A stretch of 64,000 nt of DNA, from assembly GCA_024180945.1 (NCBI GenBank), contig JAKSGN010000006.1, positions 2,046,001-2,110,000 on the forward strand. The letters run 5' to 3'. Positions 1 to 10,985 of this stretch are shown here, piece after piece; the first letter of the stretch is position 1; the number at the start of each line of letters is the position of its first letter. This DNA is from Macrophomina tecta (taxonomy: Eukaryota; Ascomycota; Dothideomycetes; Botryosphaeriales; Botryosphaeriaceae). Made by a program: the position numbers and the translations under genes. A model generated the notes under the pieces. It was not told the origin of the DNA. It ran no database searches and was given only the letters and a program-made list of their open reading frames with translations.

Positions 1-454
1 CATTCCCATTCCTCTCCGCACCACAAGCCCTGGATCTCCCTGGCCGGCCCAGACCACCCACCTTGCCCTTCCCTTTTTCTGGCCCGCCTCCCGCTCACCA
101 CCAGTCCTTCGTTTGACCCAAGCTCGTCCCCGCTGCTGCCCTCCGCTCCCAGCCCTCACATCCTCACCGCACCTCCGCACCGCTCGTCACCACCCGAACA
201 GCCGGCTGATCTCCCTAGAGACCGCCTCGCCAGCCAGCCTCTTGCCTGATAGTCCGGAGATCTTCAATCTCCCCATCTCCGCCTAGCGTATTGTTTCGGC
301 GCACCACTCGCGCCTGCTTATCTTCGCCCTTGATTGCTCTCGCCTCTCGCGGCCCGTTGAACCACTCTTCCGAATCACACCTGCGTAAACTCTCCTCCAG
401 CCCTACCACGCCCTCTCTTGACACCAACAACCACTCACCTCTCCATCACGCGCC
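1..454 (+). promoter_or_regulatory. CT-rich promoter/5' leader of the first gene
   Basis: Pyrimidine-rich DNA with many CCCTCC, CTCTC and CACC patches runs up to an ATG at 455 in a good context (GCGCCATGG). CT-rich leaders are common directly upstream of transcription starts in filamentous fungi. No coding region is supported here. Confidence 0.4.
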
Positions 455-772
455 ATGGGTCTCTTCGAGAAGTTGCAAGCCAGTCAGTGCCCCTCCCTCC
501 CCTCAGGGACCCAGTGCGCTTTACGCAGACATTACTGACATGCGACTGCCCTCCCAGAGCTTGAGCTCTACCGCCTCGAGCAGCGGTACACGCGCCGTGA
601 CAAGCGCACCACCTTCATCAGCGACGCGCGATATGTCGACGGCGAGTACGTCTACGGCAGCAGCCCGTCGTCACCCTACTCCAGCACCTCGAGCTCGACC
701 ACCAGCCGCCGCTGGAGCAAGATGCCTACTGCTGCCGTCCGCGAGTTCACCGGCAGGTCAGGGCGGGCATAG
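455..772 (+). CDS. small conserved fungal protein of unknown function, 80 aa
   Basis: Two exons, 455-482 and 558-772, separated by a 75-nt GT-AG intron (483-557). The join is in phase and gives an 80-residue protein starting MGLFEKLQAKLELYRLEQRY. It has a charged amphipathic N-terminal helix (about residues 3-30), then an RRDKRTTF stretch, a YVDGEYVY motif and a Ser/Thr-rich, basic tail. I recognise this as a short protein seen across Pezizomycotina with no assigned function; the helix and basic tail hint at a binding or scaffold role, but that is only inference. The ATG was chosen because the Met-Gly-Leu-Phe-Glu start is the form I recall for this family and because the exon is too short for other choices. 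Confidence 0.75.
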
Positions 773-3058
773 GCTCGTTTCACCCTAAGCGAACCCCTGG
801 CTGCAAGCGAAATGCATTCGCAAGAGGGCTGAAGACACCAAATGGTCTACCCGTCGTGGGGATGAGGCACGAAAGAGGAGGGGAAATGGGGAAGCCGAGG
901 CTGTGGTGATGTAAAATAGAGGAGGGAAGCGGCGGCGCCGTTTATTGGAAGAGGACCGATGATGAACTCACTCATTTCGTCACTTCGTCGCACCTCGAGT
1001 GGAAGAAAACCAAAAACAAAACTCGGACGACCACGACGGCCATGGCTGCAGCTGCCCGCCTGGAGCGAGTGGACGAGAACAAAAGGAGGCCCAGCACCGA
1101 CGGCACTCCTGTAACGATTTATCTGAACCATTTGCGCGCAATTTTCTTGGACGTATCTCTTACGATCGTCTGCAGCGGAGGAACATTCCAAAAAGGTTCT
1201 ATTCTGGCATTTATCACGGATGAGAGTCGAGCCAGACTGGCTTCTCTCCGTATGGGCATTTTTGCATGAGCATTCTCTTCGCCCTTCTTTCATCAGCTAT
1301 TTCTGCATACTGGTTTAATGAGCACAAGATTCAGCATTTGGGTCGACGCAACGAACTACACATCCCTGTTTCGACCTTTTCTCCTTCCCTTTCTTTCATT
1401 CCCTCCGGTCGACTGTTCTTGTTATTCCCTCTCAATCAGTAAAGCACACGCTTCGACACCGAGGTCTAGCTAGAGCTGGAAGCTGGAAGTCAGTAGCTGT
1501 GTACTGCCGAGTTGATCAAACTGGCGACGCAACGAATAGAGACGTTTGAGACACTACTGCATGCATGGTTCATCGGAAGATTACATTTGCTGTGACTGCG
1601 TTGGAACGCAAGTATTCCCACACTATACCACACTGTACCCCACCAAACCCACCATATGCCGATCTCTTTCTCCGCAGTACGCATGACGGTGGCAATTCAG
1701 TGACGAAAGAAAGGCGTCCAGTGGTAATAAGGCCGATTCACCACAAGCTGATCGGTCCGCCAAGAGGAATGCGGGGAGTTTCCCGATAACGGGGATCATG
1801 TAGGTGAGCGTCCACGAGCGTGTGTCTAACATTACACGCGACTCGTCTCATTGGTGCTAGCTGCTCATGATGAGTGGTCTTGTTCTTTTTGCCTCTTGCT
1901 GATCTGTTGTCTTATATGCTGACTTATGATTACTCCGCTGCGCGACTGAGGCCGGGGCACGCGTGCTTGTCAAGGCACAGCCAAGGATGATGTCTCTGGT
2001 TATGTTGAGAGGTATGTTAAAATGGCCGTGACGACTGCCCTCTGCTTGGAATGGCTCGACTTTTATCGCAGCAAACCGTGGCCCCTCCCTTCTCTCTCTC
2101 TCTCTCTCTCTCTCTCTTTTCGCCCGTCTCCTCACTAGTCTCGGGCGCACGCTTAATAAAGTTCCGTGCGTTGAAAGGAGATGGAGGAAAGCTTGTGCAA
2201 CGGGCGCGCCGATTGGGGGGCTGCGCGGCGCATGAGCTGGGATGGCCCTTGTTGGCGCATCTTCCTCTGCTTCTTTGTCTGCGTCTGCATATCCAGATGC
2301 ATGCGTGCGTGCGGGATGCCCCATGCGCCATCATCATTCATCGCGCGTAGATCTGTGATGTCGGAGGTATTTCCTTCTTCTTTTTTTTTTTAAAAAAAAA
2401 AAATAAAAATCACCTTGATCTGACGGGAAAGCTTATGAGATTGGGCTGTGCTGTCGCTTATAAGATGCGCTGAAAGGTGAAGAGAAAGAGTTTGGGAGAT
2501 TGTAGCGGTGGTCGTGATCTTTTACTCCAGACGACCGGCATGGCTGCGACGGAGGGGCTTGTGTGGGCTCAAGGTTCTTTTGATTCCTTATATTGTGGCT
2601 CTGTCTCAAATGCACGTGGTTCGGCTTGTGGGGTTCGTCTCATGGCGCCGGTGAGATATTCTCTTCATGAAGATCCGGTAATTCTTCATTATCCTGCACG
2701 AATCAATGTCTGAGAGGAAGGATGAAAGCCGCGACTAGAATGATACATTTGGTGTTGGGGCAAGTGCCTTACTGCTCATCTCATCCATGTTTATCCGGAA
2801 AGAAGCTCCAACTCCGCAATGATTGTTGTCGCAAATTTGAGAACCTTCATCAATCCGTCCACGTGGTAATTGAATGAAAACATCTCATCGCAGAATGGTT
2901 CAAAGTTATTCGTCTTCCCGCAAGGCTGTTTTCCTTTGGGAAAGTAAGAGGTCGTCTCGCTACCTATGCATACATCGCTGGCACCCTCTCCAAACTACCA
3001 AATCCTCCTCGAAATTGGCATCAAACTGTCCGAGCCACCCACAACCCCATCTCGCCCT
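773..3058. other. 2.3-kb intergenic region
   Basis: No gene can be supported. The stretch holds the 3' region of the first gene and of the converging WW-like gene, a (TC)n microsatellite at 2091-2117 and an abutting T-run/A-run at about 2381-2403. Open frames here are short, overlap each other on both strands and have no protein-like composition. Confidence 0.6.
2091..2117 (+). repeat. (TC)n microsatellite
   Basis: About 13 uninterrupted TC dinucleotides, read directly from the sequence, inside the intergenic region. Confidence 0.95.
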
Positions 3059-4031
3059 TTAGTAGTCATCATACCTCGCCTCATCCCTCCCTTCATCATA
3101 ACTCTGCTCCAGACCCTCCCCATAGTTCTCCACATCATCCCCAAACCTCTCCACCTTCCCCACACCTTCACCTACCCACTCAGCCGCGTTCTCCGGCGCA
3201 TCCTCGACCGCCTCGACCGTATCATCCCAGCCTTGCTCGATATTGTTTTCGGCATTGTCCCAACCCTGCTCGACCCTGTCCTCGGCGCGATCCCAGCTCT
3301 GCTCGACGTCCTGCGGGATATTCTCGACAGTACCGACGGCCTCGCCGGTCCAGCGGGCGGCGTCGTCCGGGAACTCCTCGACGTCCTCGACGGCGTGGTC
3401 GGCCTTTTGCTCGAGGCGGGCCTTGTCCTCGTCCCAGTCCTCAGCTGCAGGCTCGCATTAGCATGCGTACTGACCGGCCATCGACCGTGAAATCCGAGCC
3501 CACGGCTTGTACGCCGTAGCTAGAGGCAAACTCACCAACTTTCTCGCCCTCGTGCATCAACAGCGCACTGCCCGCCAGCCCCGCCGCGGCGCCAATAGCT
3601 CCGTACATCAATCCGTTGCCGCCCGACGACTTTTTCTCCTCGACGTACTCGACGCGCTCGCCGCCACCATACCCGCCTCCACCGTATCCCTGCTGACCAC
3701 CACCGTAGCCGCCACCGTAGCCGCCCCCGTATCCCCCACCGCCGTAGCCCTGTTGCTGCGGCGGCGGGCCCCCTTGGTAATAGCCGGCCTCCTGGTAGCT
3801 GCTGCCCGGGTGCTCGAAGGTGCGCGCGCCCGTCTGCTCGTTGATGAAGATCCAGCGGCCGGCTTCGTTGTCCCAGCGCGCGATCCACGGGGGCTGAACG
3901 GGCGGCGGCGCGGAGCCGTAACCGCCGCCGCCGTAGCTTCCGCCGCCGTAGGAGGGCTGTTGCTGGTAGGAAGACGAGGAGGAGCCGCCGGAGTGGGTGA
4001 ACTCGGAGACTAGGTCTTTGATGAGGCCCAT
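3059..4031 (-). CDS. glycine-rich WW-like domain protein with an acidic 11-mer repeat tail, 293 aa
   Basis: Exons 4031-3536 and 3444-3059 (minus strand) flank a 91-nt intron with donor GTGAGT and acceptor CTGCAG; the join is in frame. The protein starts MGLIKDLVSEFTHSGG. A WW-like module lies at about residues 45-75: PPW, then RWDNEAGRWIFINEQTG, then TFEHP. The second signature Trp is replaced by Phe, so ligand binding may differ from a classic proline-binding WW. Next comes a long Gly/Tyr/Gln low-complexity segment (GGGGYGG units) and a short Gly/Ala-rich hydrophobic stretch (YGAIGAAAGLAGSALLM, about residues 140-160). The second exon encodes a very acidic tail with 11-residue units such as VEQSWDRAEDR and VEQGWDNAENN, resembling LEA-type amphipathic helices. 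WW-plus-glycine-rich proteins of this kind are widespread in fungi; the function is unknown, and a stress or condensate role would be inference. Confidence 0.8.
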
Positions 4032-5337
4032 GCTTGATGTCTGGTCTCTGTTTTGGGAAGTTGTGGGTGCGATTGAGGCGAGGATTGTCGGAATGGAGTG
4101 ATGCTGGAGAGAGAGAGGAGGGGGAGGAGGGGGAGGAGGGGTTGGTCGCACAGCTTATGTGGTAATCGAGTGGGTCCTTTATTGCGGGACAAGACGCTGT
4201 GGGGTCGGGGGGGGGGGGCAGGCGAGATACGAAGGGGAGCTGTTATGCTGCTAATTGCGGGGGCTGCTCGCGGCGGGTATATGTGCAAGGGAGGGAGGTA
4301 CGAAAGAGCTGGAAATTGGAGGGCGGAGGTGATGAAGCGCGAAATCTCGGGGGCTTTTGCTATGAATGGGAAGAGATGAGCTGCCCGGGTTAGCGGTATT
4401 TAAGTATGCCGGATGTCGCGGCGCGAGACCCTGGGCGGGGATCTGGAACTCTTCGGGGCTGTGAAGCTCAGCTGCGCGCTTTTTCCGAGCACCGCCACGG
4501 CTGCGCGGTTGCTGGCGCCAATGGCTAGCCCACCGGGTCTGTCATCATTGGCGTCTGAGCTGTCGTGTCAGCACCGACTGAAGCGATTGGTGGTGGAGGG
4601 GGCGCAGAACAGGAAATGATGATCTCCCGGGCGTCGCGCCAAGCCCAGCCCTGAAGCTTGCCGAAGCTTGTCCTCCCTCTTCCCCGCCCCTCTACTGCTG
4701 CCCTGGCTCCTTTGGACTTGTGCTTTAGGCTCGCGATTACCGTCGGCTAGGCTTCTCAGCGGTCCGATGCCGCATGTTACAGCGCTTCTTCTTCCGAAGG
4801 CTGCGGGAATTTGCAGATGAGGTCCATGCCGTCAAGGCTTCCGACACCCCTGGCCCTAAGCGTGCGATTCAACTACAGCCTTCGAGTCGTGTCATAAGCG
4901 CATATGAGACAGCTGGCTCTCGTGCAATAAGGGCCGACTTCCCGCTCCACTACGCTTGCGCCTGAATCTTCTGTACAAGCAATTCAGCATGTTTTACAAT
5001 GCGGTGCTTTTTCCGCAATGTTAACGTGAGTTTTGCGCATTCAAGGTTAAAGAAGCCGTCACACTATGAACTTTCTGGATGCTACCGATGAATTTACATC
5101 CGGGCGCCTTTTCCAGGTATGTTGTGGTGGTGAGGGCGGTTACAGTTTAGGGCTCCGAATGCAAGGCAGGTGGATAGCGCGATTCATTCGGTACTGCTCT
5201 ACAAAGCCATGCGCACACATTAATACAGTTCGTATTGAGCATTGTTTATAGTCTAGTAACACAATTACCCGCTGCTGAGTGTAGAGCGCAGTTGATGAGT
5301 GAAGACGCCTCCTATCTTCGCTTTCCCTTATCCTGCC
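4032..5337. other. intergenic region between the WW-like gene and the P450 gene
   Basis: The part next to 4031 is the promoter of the WW-like gene and contains GA-rich DNA and a run of 12 G at 4207-4218. The remainder is 3'-flanking DNA of the P450 gene. No gene is supported. Confidence 0.55.
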
Positions 5338-7171
5338 CTATACCAGAGCTTCCCCTGGTCCCTCTTTTCTCCTCCTCCTCACCTCTATCTCCGCCTTATC
5401 CGGCGGCGCCGAAATATCGCTGTATAGCACATTCTCCGGTCTCTTCGCCAACGGCTTGATATCGTACTCCATTGCCACATGCGCCAAAACCAACTTCATC
5501 ACATTCGCCGCGAAGAACCTGCCCGGACACACGTGCTTCCCGCGACTGAACGACAGAAACGTATCACTCGTCGTGGTCACGCTGCTACCCTTCCCACTGC
5601 TCGCTCCTTCCCCTTCTCTCTCTGTTCTCTCTCCCACAAACCGCCACGCCTCAAACCTCTTCGCACCCTCCCCGTACACCTCCTCATCCGTCTGGATCTC
5701 GCCCACCGGCACCCCCAACCACGCACCCTTCGGCAGCACAATCCGATCCGCATCCGCGCCGTCCGGCCCCAGCCCAGCCGGCAGCACCACCCCGTCATCC
5801 GCGACGACCTCGTGCAACAGGCCCCGCCCCGCGAACGGGTACAGCCGCATCGTCTCCTTGATAAACGAGTCCGCGCGCACGAGTTCGCGGAGCGAGTCGC
5901 GCGTCCAGGTGCCGGCGTGCGCGGAGAGGACGGACTCCGCTTCGGCGCGGAGGGCGAGGAGGGCGGAGGGGCTGGGGGAGGAGGCGGGAGAGTCGGTGGA
6001 AGGATAGGAAGAGGGCGAGGAGGAGGATGGCGAAGAAGAAGGCAGCGCCGCGAGGGTGAGCAAGGCGTTTGCGAGCGTCATGGAGGTGGTTGGGATGGCG
6101 GCGAAGCCGAGGATGGCTTGCAGGCGGGCGGCGATGCGGGCGGGGGAGCTGTCGGCCGGGGAGGAGGAGGTGATGGCGGTAGCAATGTGGTGGGTAAGGA
6201 CGTCGGAATTGGAGTTGGTTGGCGGGAAAGGCGAGGATGAGGATGAAGAGGAGAGCTGGGCAATGCGCTGCTCGATCAGCGGAATCAGTTTGGCGTTCAT
6301 GCGCCAGGCGTGGTAGCGAGCGGGTAGGGCGAAGACGGGGCCGAGGATGGTGCGCAAGGCGGCGGGCACGAAGAAGGTGAGGATGCCCGAGCTAGCCATC
6401 ATGAGAGAGGAGAACGAGTCGGTATGCGAGAGGAAGGAAGGGTCATGGGCGAGAGCGGCGCCGAAGAAGACGCGGGTGGAGACAGCGGCGGAGATGTCTT
6501 TGATGGTGTGAAGGACGTTGACGCGGTGCCAGTTGGATGTGTCTGTCCCCCAATGCCTGGCGAGGCTGATTCGGATCTCGGAGACGATGGCGGTCGTGAG
6601 AGAGGCGAGATGCCGGTTGAGGTCCGCCTTGATGAGGGTTGTGTGGACGACCTCCCCTGGTGGGAGAGCAGGGAGGAAGTACTTGGCTTGGATTAGTCGT
6701 GACAGCACCTTGGGCTGACTGACGCGGTCTTCTGACTGTCGCAGGAGCCAGTGGATGGCCGCGGGAGGGAGAATTATCAGCTCCTTTTGAGCCAATACGG
6801 GTGATTTGAAAGCTTTACCCTTTTTGTTGTACTGAAACATCATCAGTGACGGATCTTGGGAGCAAATCGGAGGAAGTTCGCTCGTAGTGGAATATCCTGG
6901 TTGCACCTGAACTCATGCTTACCTTCTCGTATCCCTCCTTCAAGTACTCTTTTCCTTTTCTAGCATCGCGCAAGTGTGCTCTAGTTATTTGAAACCATTC
7001 ATTTTGAAGTCCAACCCAAGGCACTGAGTCTGATTGTGGTGATGCATGTGCTGAAACACTGCAGTATGAAATTGCAGCGAGAAACACAGAAAGGAAGATC
7101 AGCGCAGGCAGCGGTTGTGAGAAGGAAAAACGCTCAATATATCCAAACGTCGTATTATCCATCTGGGACAT
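5338..7171 (-). CDS. membrane-anchored cytochrome P450 monooxygenase, 580 aa
   Basis: Exons 7171-6923 and 6831-5338 flank a 91-nt intron (donor GTAAGC, acceptor TTTCAG); the junction reads GYEK/YNKKGKAFKSP, as expected for a fungal P450 N-terminus. A hydrophobic anchor lies at about residues 20-37. The K-helix ETMR (E about 409) and the haem loop FLSFSRGKHVCPGRFFA with Cys518 as haem ligand are intact. The I-helix reads AAIPTTSMT, close to the AAIHTTS pattern of fungal ent-kaurene-oxidase-like P450s, which lack the usual acidic residue; Pro in place of His is unusual. Two Ser/Pro-rich insertions (before the I-helix, and about 30 residues just after it) lengthen the protein beyond the usual 500-530 residues. 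The ATG at 7171 is the first in frame; 7162 is an alternative. The substrate is unknown. No partner biosynthetic genes lie beside it, so it may act alone. Confidence 0.9.
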
Positions 7172-7464
7172 CGTTACAAGGACTCGCAAGACAGGGAGAT
7201 CCGGGGGATTTGGAAATTAGCGACGGTATGATGAGCAGAGCGCACACACAGACATACAGCAGGGTTTATATACACCGAAGAGAATAGCCACAGGAAACAC
7301 GAGTCCGCCAGTCCTAGCAAGAGTTTCCTAAATAGGAATGGTTTACGATACTATGTTGGATCGGCGTAGATCAGCAAGTAGACGAGATGCTCATCCTTCC
7401 AGGCAGCTGCATTGGCATTTCTAGGAATAGGATCCTTGTTGCGATCTTGCGTCAGCGGCTGAAA

Positions 7465-7986
7465 TCAGGTGATGACAAAGGCAGACCAGTGATGCAAGTT
7501 GGAGTCGGTGCTGTCGATACCGCATGCTCTGGGTTCTAACAAAAATGCCGCTGGAGGACTCCTCTGAGGAACTGCGAGCAGTAGTACGTTTACTGAGTGT
7601 TCATCAAAATACTGCGCGTTGCCCCAAAGAATCCCGGTGCCTCTAGGGCTTAGATCACAATAAGACAGCATCGTTTCATTCAAGCTGCCTATAAACTGAA
7701 TGCACCTGAAGTTGACAAAGTGAAGGAGCAGTTTGATGTTGATTGGAAGTTTGGTAGCGGTTCCTGCTTGATGCGAGGTCACTTGAAATAGCGATGAAAC
7801 GCCTCGGTAGTGTGGAGGTATAGGCACCTCAGCTGTTCCAGGCTGCACGTCCGGACCATTTCTCAACATGATCACGATGCTTAATTGTGGAAGAAGATGT
7901 CCGGGGTCCCATGTTTGTAACGATCTGCAGTATTCTAATCTTCTCAAGAGATTCATTACTAAGGCCGCGAAGAAATGGCACTCCAT
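7465..7986 (-). CDS. hypothetical ORF, 173 aa, doubtful
   Basis: A single ATG-initiated frame of 173 codons lies in the 0.9-kb gap between the P450 and nucleotidyltransferase genes. Its composition is not grossly biased (Leu, Ser and Arg rich) and the DNA is not GC-extreme, so chance opening is less likely than in GC-rich parts of the window. I recognise no domain, signal peptide or membrane segment. It could be a lineage-specific gene, a remnant of a longer gene or noise. Transcript data or a homologue in a related genome would be needed to keep it. Confidence 0.25.
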   Translation of the reverse strand: MECHFFAALVMNLLRRLEYCRSLQTWDPGHLLPQLSIVIMLRNGPDVQPGTAEVPIPPHYRGVSSLFQVTSHQAGTATKLPINIKLLLHFVNFRCIQFIGSLNETMLSYCDLSPRGTGILWGNAQYFDEHSVNVLLLAVPQRSPPAAFLLEPRACGIDSTDSNLHHWSAFVIT

Positions 7987-8100
7987 GCTAAGACGGATCG
8001 ACCCTCCTGTCAGATGATCCTATCATCTCAATAACTGTTTTACTTCTCTGGTCACCGATGATGGAGGTCAATCATGATTAGCAGTCTCGCTTGCAGCTAG

Positions 8101-9962
8101 CTAGGAAGTATCCTCAGGAATCTGCGTGCTTTGCGGGGATACCGCCTCGGTCTTGGAGCCGTAACCTTGCAGGGGTTCTGAAAAGACGTCCTCCGCGTTC
8201 CCCGAAGATACCGCCACGGTTTCTGAAGCTTGTTGTGCCTCCATGGAGGCATTTTGGCCTTGTTTAGCGTAATATGCGCGACCAAAAGCAGCGAGCTTCT
8301 GTCTTCTGGCCTCGGCAAGGTCAAATCCTCTCCCGACCAGAATTGGAAGGAATAAAGAACGGTCATCCTTCTCAAGACTTTCGCGTAGGTCTTCCTTCAA
8401 CTTTTTCATCGTGGCCTGTAAATGCTTCCAACCGAACGTCTTCCTTCCTACGTCATTGGTGCGGTCAGAGGGATCGCGGATGCAGAGAAGATATGGCTGC
8501 TCGTCGTTTTGTAGCCCGATTCTTTCATGAGCTTTCAGCTTCTGTGAAAAGTCAGCCGTCTGGTTACGGTCTATGTTGAGTATTCTCACCTGTTTCTCCT
8601 CTTTGCTATGTGTAGGCTTGTTTTCGATCTTGGGCATTATCTCCAGCGGGTCGAGTGAAATCCAGAATTTGGTCGTGTCGAAATCAGAATAGAAGTCCAG
8701 GACTGCGAGAAGCTGCGCGGCGGCATCATCCGTAGCAGATTTGCCCCTCAGCTTCATGGCTGCCGCGACCATGTAGAAAATGCTGTAAGAGCCCATACCT
8801 CCTCTGAAAACATCTGCAAAACCCCTGACCTCAAACATGTACCTGAAAAGCGTGTAGACAGCGCGCAGGGCAGGCAGCTCTTCCATAAATTTTGCCATCA
8901 CAGAACGTGCGTGGGAAGTATCGTTGCTGCAAACGATTTGGACATCCAGGCTACTTTCAACATGTTGCATAGATACAAGTGGGTATCTTGCGAAGCGGAG
9001 AAAGACCAGCATGAACCTAGTATCGGACTGGTAGTAAGGAAAGGCTTTTGTGAGGGCGTTCGAGAACTGCCGCCTCTCAGCGTATCGAGGGGCCTTCTCT
9101 GCCTTTCTTTTCTTGTCAGCTTCAGGACTGTAGACGCGGAGGTCAATGTCCGATGTGGCTATAGCTAGGCCGGATCTCTCTGAGCCGAAGGTGTCGAGGG
9201 CAAGTTGTTTGGTTCCACGCGAGGAAAAGCTGGACCACACGTCTCGAGTCTGAGCTATGACCGCATCTCGGCCAGCCTGCTCGTCCGGAGTTGGACGAAG
9301 GTAGGACCCAAAAGCCTCAATCTCAAATCGGAGCCTTTTCGCAATTTAGCACGTGCCGAAGTAGAACGCGAAAGGTCATGACGCTACCTTTCAAGGGGGT
9401 TCGCATTAGGAAGGCGAGAGGCTTGAAACCAGGGCAAATCCTCATCTCTCACATCATCTCTATTGTAGAGCGGTTCCACGACCTGTCCAACGTAGTCGGC
9501 TGGAGGAAGTTCCCGCTCTCTGGCACCGATTTTGGCCAATGGCAGCGATTTGGATCGAGCAGCCTGGTCACTCCACTGCCAATCCCCCGTCGCGCGGGGC
9601 TTGCTTCCGTCTGCCTCTTTCTCAACCACATATCGAGTCCTCTGCGGCTTCGGCGGCTTCGGTAGGGGGTCGAAGCGGTCGACGGGTAGCTCGGGCTTGA
9701 ACCACACGGTCTGATCTTGTACGTCTTTTGCGCCAATCTTGCGGATGATTGAAGCACGGTTTGCGAGACGGTGGGCTTCAAGAGTCACCGCAAGGCTGTT
9801 CGTATCGATGTGGCGATCATGGCGGGAGCGGGCCGGGGCAGAGCAGCGGTAGGGGACGGAGGACGGGCGCGGCCGGGCTAAGGGGATGTTGAAGAGGCGC
9901 GACAGGAGGGCGGATGGGCGAAGCGCATTGCCTGCATGGCAGACAGCGCGGTCGCCAGGCAT
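8101..9962 (-). CDS. Cid1/Trf4-type nucleotidyltransferase (poly(A) polymerase-like), possibly mitochondrial, 586 aa
   Basis: Exons 9962-9388, 9334-8590 and 8541-8101 are joined over introns of 53 nt (donor GTAGCG) and 48 nt (GTGAGA...CACAG). The catalytic core has FGSERSGLAIATSDIDL, the G-S plus D-x-D signature of DNA-polymerase-beta-like nucleotidyltransferases (Asp254 and Asp256 as metal ligands), and later LDVQIV, a candidate third carboxylate. The segment FRGGMGSYSIFYMVAAAMK fits the PAP-associated domain. Family members add A or U tails to RNA 3' ends. The first 65 residues are rich in Arg, Ser and Pro and nearly free of acids, consistent with a mitochondrial presequence, so an organellar poly(A) polymerase role is possible (inference). 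The first in-frame ATG is 9962. The 48-nt intron is a multiple of three without stops; retention would add 16 residues. The C-terminal 60 residues look disordered. Confidence 0.8.
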
Positions 9963-10985
9963 AGGTAGGCGGGGTGGCGATGGGCAGCGGGTAGTCAGTG
10001 GGCGTGGTGCGTGGGCTCTGCTGGAAACAGGTATCAATGTCGCGCGACACGGTCATTTTCCGCCGTCACGTGCAGCGCGCACCGGCGCCGCTGCGCTCTC
10101 CAACTCCTGTCCCATTGGCCAATTGGAGCCCCATCTCCAACTCACCACAGCAGCCCGGCGAGTTTGTGGCTTAAGGAGAGGCCTCGCAGCAGAAAAGGAG
10201 ACGGTCTGGCCTTCCGCCCGCGGCCGACCGAGCCCACGCAATACGGCAGCCATCTCGCTTCGGCCCATCTCGCCGCCAGTCAGGCTCGGGGAAAGCGACA
10301 TGTGAAGCGGCAGCAGACGCAGGCCGGCCTGCCGGGCAGCAGCGGAGGCAGGGCGAGCGGGAGCGGCAGCGGCGGTGGACAGCGCGCGGCAGCAGGCTCG
10401 GAGAGGACCGCGTGCAGGAGGCGGAGGAGGGTAGAAGGGCGCAGACTACGCCAGAAGAGCCGGCGACTCAGCCAGCGGCGGGTCGGCCCATGACGTGGGC
10501 GTTACTTATTCCAGCCCGCCGTTGGACTGGTGAATCCTGAGGGGCAGTCCTCCAGCTCCAGGCTCCGCCCGCCCACCTCGTGCCCCTCCGCGGCCGATCT
10601 TCTCCTGTTCCACCGCCCGCCAGCAGCGTGCTCCCTTAAAAGCCACCGCAAGCACTGGACGCGCTCGAGGTCTCTGCCAATCTCCAGCCCGCCCAATCCT
10701 GCTCCTGTCTCGCCGAAGCCGGTCCTGCGCGTGCCCGCCCACTTGTCCACGCCCAAGCCTGCACGTCGCGCGACCACGAGCGAGAGCTTGCGTTCTTACT
10801 CAATTATTCGCTGCGCCTGACGTCAACCGCAGCTTCTGCGCCTTCTGGACAACAACACCACCACCACACACCACATCCCGCACTCGTACGTACCCTGCAC
10901 CGTGCACCCCGCGCCGTGCTGCTCCTACCACTATTCCTGTGCTTCCCCTCGCGCCCTCTGACCGAACCGCCTGCTGACCGCCACT
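9963..10985. promoter_or_regulatory. divergent promoter, nucleotidyltransferase gene / tps2
   Basis: A GC-rich 1.0-kb region separates the two start codons. It contains a cluster of three CCAAT boxes at 10114-10126 and three stress-response-element-like pentamers (AGGGG or CCCCT) at 10540-10544, 10583-10587 and 10945-10949 on the tps2 side. STREs control trehalose genes in yeast; whether they act here is inference. No additional gene is supported. Confidence 0.4.
10114..10126. promoter_or_regulatory. clustered CCAAT boxes (ATTGG, CCAAT, ATTGG)
   Basis: ATTGG 10114-10118, CCAAT 10119-10123 and ATTGG 10122-10126 lie head-to-head. The first ten bases form a perfect palindrome. They lie about 150 nt upstream of the nucleotidyltransferase ATG and 860 nt upstream of tps2, so they fit a Hap2/3/5-type (AnCF) site for the leftward gene best. 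Confidence 0.45.

Noticed and set aside
2966..4013. Plus-strand frames opposite the WW-like gene
   Set aside because: They are the complement of Asp/Glu-rich and Gly-rich codons of the minus-strand gene, whose exon join and motifs are convincing.
5456..6316. Long plus-strand frames antisense to the P450 gene
   Set aside because: Explained as the complement of GC-rich, Ser-rich P450 codons; the P450 has intact family motifs.
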